Assembly (NCBI GenBank): GCA_902783705.1 | Contig: CACZSA010000346.1 | Span: 1 to 6,440 of the forward strand | Source of the DNA: an uncultured Ruminococcus sp. | GTDB taxonomy: Bacteria > Bacillota > Clostridia > Oscillospirales > CAG-272 | Direction: 5' to 3' | DNA length: 6,440 bases | In this document: in pieces, positions 4,109 through 6,440 of the stretch | Numbering within the stretch: position 1 is the first letter of the stretch | Layout of the letters: the number at the start of each line of letters is the position of its first letter | Position numbers and translations under genes: made by a program | The notes under the pieces: model-generated | Told to the model about the DNA's origin: nothing | Seen by the model: the letters and a program-made list of their open reading frames with translations, nothing else | The model's database searches: none

Positions 4109-6440
4109 ATGCAAAAAATGCGTGCGGTATGCGCCCTGCTTGCGGTTTTTCTGCTGTTCGCGGGATGCGGAAAGGGAGAAAAGAAGCGCGGAAGCAGTCC
4201 GGGTCAGTCCCTCCGGGGATCGGGCTCGGGGGAATATGAGGTGATCACAACAGAGGAGACCCTTTCGGGCATTTTCCGCGAAGAATCCCTGTATAACTAC
4301 GCGGAGGACGGATTTCGAACCATCCTCTCCGTATACCCGTATTACGACGCCGAGGCCGGGACGATGACGGTTCTGGCTCGGAGAGAGATGTTTGCGCAGG
4401 CCGTGGCAGGGGAGACGCTCACCGCATTAACGACGGTTGAGGAACTGCGCCTTGTCACGCTTGCAGAGGACGGAGAGGTCCTGTTGGTGGTCGACGTCCC
4501 CGCGCCGGAGACGGACAGCATGCTGAACCGCGGCGTCGTTACAGAGGACGGACTGCTTTGGATGAGCTATCGGTACGACATTGTACAGCAGGTCTGGCTC
4601 CATTACTGGACAGAGGGGGAACCGTCACCCGTCACCATCGGATGCGAAGCCCTTTACGAGGAGGTGGACGATCCCCTGCAAAGCAGACTCGCATACGACG
4701 GGCAGGGGGTGGTTCTTGCTGCCGCGGGAGACGAGCTGGCAGTCATGAATGGACAATTGGAGCGGCAGTACCTTGTCAAGGCAGCCGGGGAGATCGCCTC
4801 CGTCGGATTTTCAGACGGGACGCCGGCCTTCTCGGTGCGGGGCACGCAGAACACCGATGTTTATACCGTGGATCCCATGACACAGCGGGACAGCCTTGTC
4901 TATGAGATCCCCGGCTTGGTTTACGCCGTGCTGTTCACCGACGGGGGACAATTTCTGTGGCAGGATCGGGACGGACTCTGGACGAAGGACGGAGAGGAAT
5001 CCAAACTCCTATTGAACACCCGGAATTCCGCGATCTCCGAGGAGATGATCCTGTTCTCCGCCGTGGACGAGGAGTGTGTCATTTATCAGAGCGTGTCCCG
5101 GGACGAATCAAAGAATGGGTTCTCTCTTTACTGCCGCGCGCCAGATCTGGATCTCTCCGCTATCAAGACGATCGTCATCGCCGCGACAAACCGATATGAC
5201 CGCAATCGGATCGATGACCGGATTGCGGCATACAACCGGACACACCCGGATGTGCGGGTAGTCGTGACGGATTTTTCGGATGCGCGGACGCTGGCCTCCG
5301 GTGTGGACGGCCTTACGTTCAACATTGTCAATGGCTTCTACCAGCCGGATATCGTTCTGACAACGCCCTCCAATACCCTGACGGATGCCCTGCTCTCCAA
5401 GAAGCTCTATGTTGATCTGCTCCCGTATCTCGAAAAGGACCCGGATATCCGCGCGGACGACCTGTTCCAGACGGTACGGACGGCGTTTACCGACGAAGAC
5501 GGCGGACTCTGGGGCATCACGCCTTCGTTTGATCTGCGCACAGTCACCGCGCGGCGGGATATCCTCGGCAAGTTCGCGAAGGACGGGACATGGACGCTCA
5601 CGGATTTCTATGAGTTCGCCGCCGCTCAGCCGAAGGACCGCGCCCTCAGCAGTTCGCTTACGCAGGGATCCGCGGATGTGATCCTCGGCGCGACGGGTTA
5701 TAATCGCTGGATCGACTATGACGCGATGACCTGCGATTTTACCGACGGGGATTTTGCGGAGTTTCTTCGCTTTGCGAAAACTCTGCCGAAAGACTGGGAC
5801 GATCTCGCCCGACGCTATCCCTTCGTTAATGCGGAGGATTACTACGAACCGTACCGCGAGGGAAATTACGCGCTCGCGATCCACTATCTGAACGGGATTT
5901 ACGGATATCTCAATCAGGAAATGCAGTTCGGAACGCCGGATCTCGTGCGGATCGGCTATCCTTCATCGGACGGCATGAGCGCGAACGTTCTCTCGTCCAA
6001 CGAAGTCTGCGTCATTATGAAATCCTGCGCCGATCCGGATGCCGCATGGGATCTCATCCGCACTTTCTTCGCGGTGACGGACGATTCCTTCGAACTGCTT
6101 GACAGCCCCTTCGAAATGCTTTTGGATACGGAGTTCCCCGCGACGAAAAGCGCCTTTGCGGCGTACCGGGAGGCATTCGGAGCGAATTTCATTGTGACGG
6201 ATCCCACCACGCGCACGACAGCCTTCCCGGAGAAAGGCGCGGACCCGGAACAGCAGAAGAAGGTCTATGCCAAAACGAAGATCGTTTACGATGCGACGCC
6301 GGAATTGCTCGATGAAATCGAAGCGATGCTCGACGGCGACGGCGGAACCCGCGTCATCGACTACACCCCCTCGGAGATCACGGACATCGTGAACGAGGAA
6401 ATCTCCGCGTATCTGGGCCGCGGGACGAGCGAGGAGGACT
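4109..6440 (+). CDS. Lipoprotein paralog, propeller-like plus solute-binding domain, 3' cut
   Basis: I translated this frame through 777 codons with no stop to the window edge, so the gene is truncated by the window, not broken. GAGGTGAG (4095-4102) lies six bases before the ATG. The signal peptide ends in LLFAGC, making C20 the lipidated residue, followed by a Lys/Gly/Ser-rich linker (21-41). Residues about 50-345 are beta-rich and propeller-like (for example QFLWQDRDGLWTKDG). From K353 (KTIVIAATN, then IAAYNRTHPDVRVVV) it is a family 1 solute-binding domain, with GYPSSDG, DAAWDLIRTFF and the FPATK motif at 676-680. Shared landmarks with the upstream lipoprotein are YPYYDAEAG (76-84) against VPWYDAEED (69-77), FPATK against IPASK, and EEISAYLG (763-770) against EEISACLG. 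Aligning the ends predicts about 17 more residues beyond the window. It should be a surface ligand-binding protein; ligand and transporter partner are unknown. It has its own promoter and is not in the upstream operon. Confidence 0.85.
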   Translation, partial: MQKMRAVCALLAVFLLFAGCGKGEKKRGSSPGQSLRGSGSGEYEVITTEETLSGIFREESLYNYAEDGFRTILSVYPYYDAEAGTMTVLARREMFAQAVAGETLTALTTVEELRLVTLAEDGEVLLVVDVPAPETDSMLNRGVVTEDGLLWMSYRYDIVQQVWLHYWTEGEPSPVTIGCEALYEEVDDPLQSRLAYDGQGVVLAAAGDELAVMNGQLERQYLVKAAGEIASVGFSDGTPAFSVRGTQNTDVYTVDPMTQRDSLVYEIPGLVYAVLFTDGGQFLWQDRDGLWTKDGEESKLLLNTRNSAISEEMILFSAVDEECVIYQSVSRDESKNGFSLYCRAPDLDLSAIKTIVIAATNRYDRNRIDDRIAAYNRTHPDVRVVVTDFSDARTLASGVDGLTFNIVNGFYQPDIVLTTPSNTLTDALLSKKLYVDLLPYLEKDPDIRADDLFQTVRTAFTDEDGGLWGITPSFDLRTVTARRDILGKFAKDGTWTLTDFYEFAAAQPKDRALSSSLTQGSADVILGATGYNRWIDYDAMTCDFTDGDFAEFLRFAKTLPKDWDDLARRYPFVNAEDYYEPYREGNYALAIHYLNGIYGYLNQEMQFGTPDLVRIGYPSSDGMSANVLSSNEVCVIMKSCADPDAAWDLIRTFFAVTDDSFELLDSPFEMLLDTEFPATKSAFAAYREAFGANFIVTDPTTRTTAFPEKGADPEQQKKVYAKTKIVYDATPELLDEIEAMLDGDGGTRVIDYTPSEITDIVNEEISAYLGRGTSEED

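Noticed and set aside
1..6440. CRISPR arrays, tRNA or rRNA genes, insertion sequences
   Set aside because: I saw no regularly spaced direct repeats, no cloverleaf, no rRNA core motifs and no transposase.

Overview
The window looks like chromosomal DNA of a GC-rich, Gram-positive, probably anaerobic bacterium of the Clostridia type (Oscillospirales-like). This is an inference. It rests on strong GGAGG-type ribosome binding sites, consensus TTGACA/TATAAT promoters with 17-base spacers, a U-tailed intrinsic terminator, and a pair of very large lipoproteins that combine a beta-strand-rich domain with a solute-binding domain. Several cysteines in these exported proteins also fit an anaerobe.

Positions 1-734 hold no credible protein gene. 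Most of this stretch folds on paper into a series of long-range and local helices. There is a composite helix between 164-197 and 288-322 enclosing a 14-bp hairpin, a second multi-helix domain at 362-472, and two compact GC-rich hairpins at 479-503 and 517-542. Most G-T pairings inside these helices make sense only if the plus strand is the RNA. I therefore call it a candidate large structured non-coding RNA of unknown class. A hairpin at 1-32, cut by the window edge, is probably a terminator belonging to something else.

A textbook promoter (668-696) then drives an aldo/keto reductase of the YdhF-like Firmicute type (735-1649). Forty bases later, with no terminator between, comes a 758-residue lipoprotein (1690-3966). 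It has a probable beta-propeller-like N-terminal half and an ABC-type family 1 solute-binding C-terminal half. The two genes are probably co-transcribed and end at a strong terminator (3991-4029).

A second consensus promoter (4041-4069), with an inverted repeat at its expected start point, drives a paralogous lipoprotein from 4109. Its reading frame stays open to the last base, so the gene is cut by the window edge, probably only about 17 codons before its end.

The two lipoproteins are presumably cell-surface ligand-binding proteins. No permease, ATPase or regulator is visible in the window, so their transport or sensing partners, and any link to the reductase, remain unknown.
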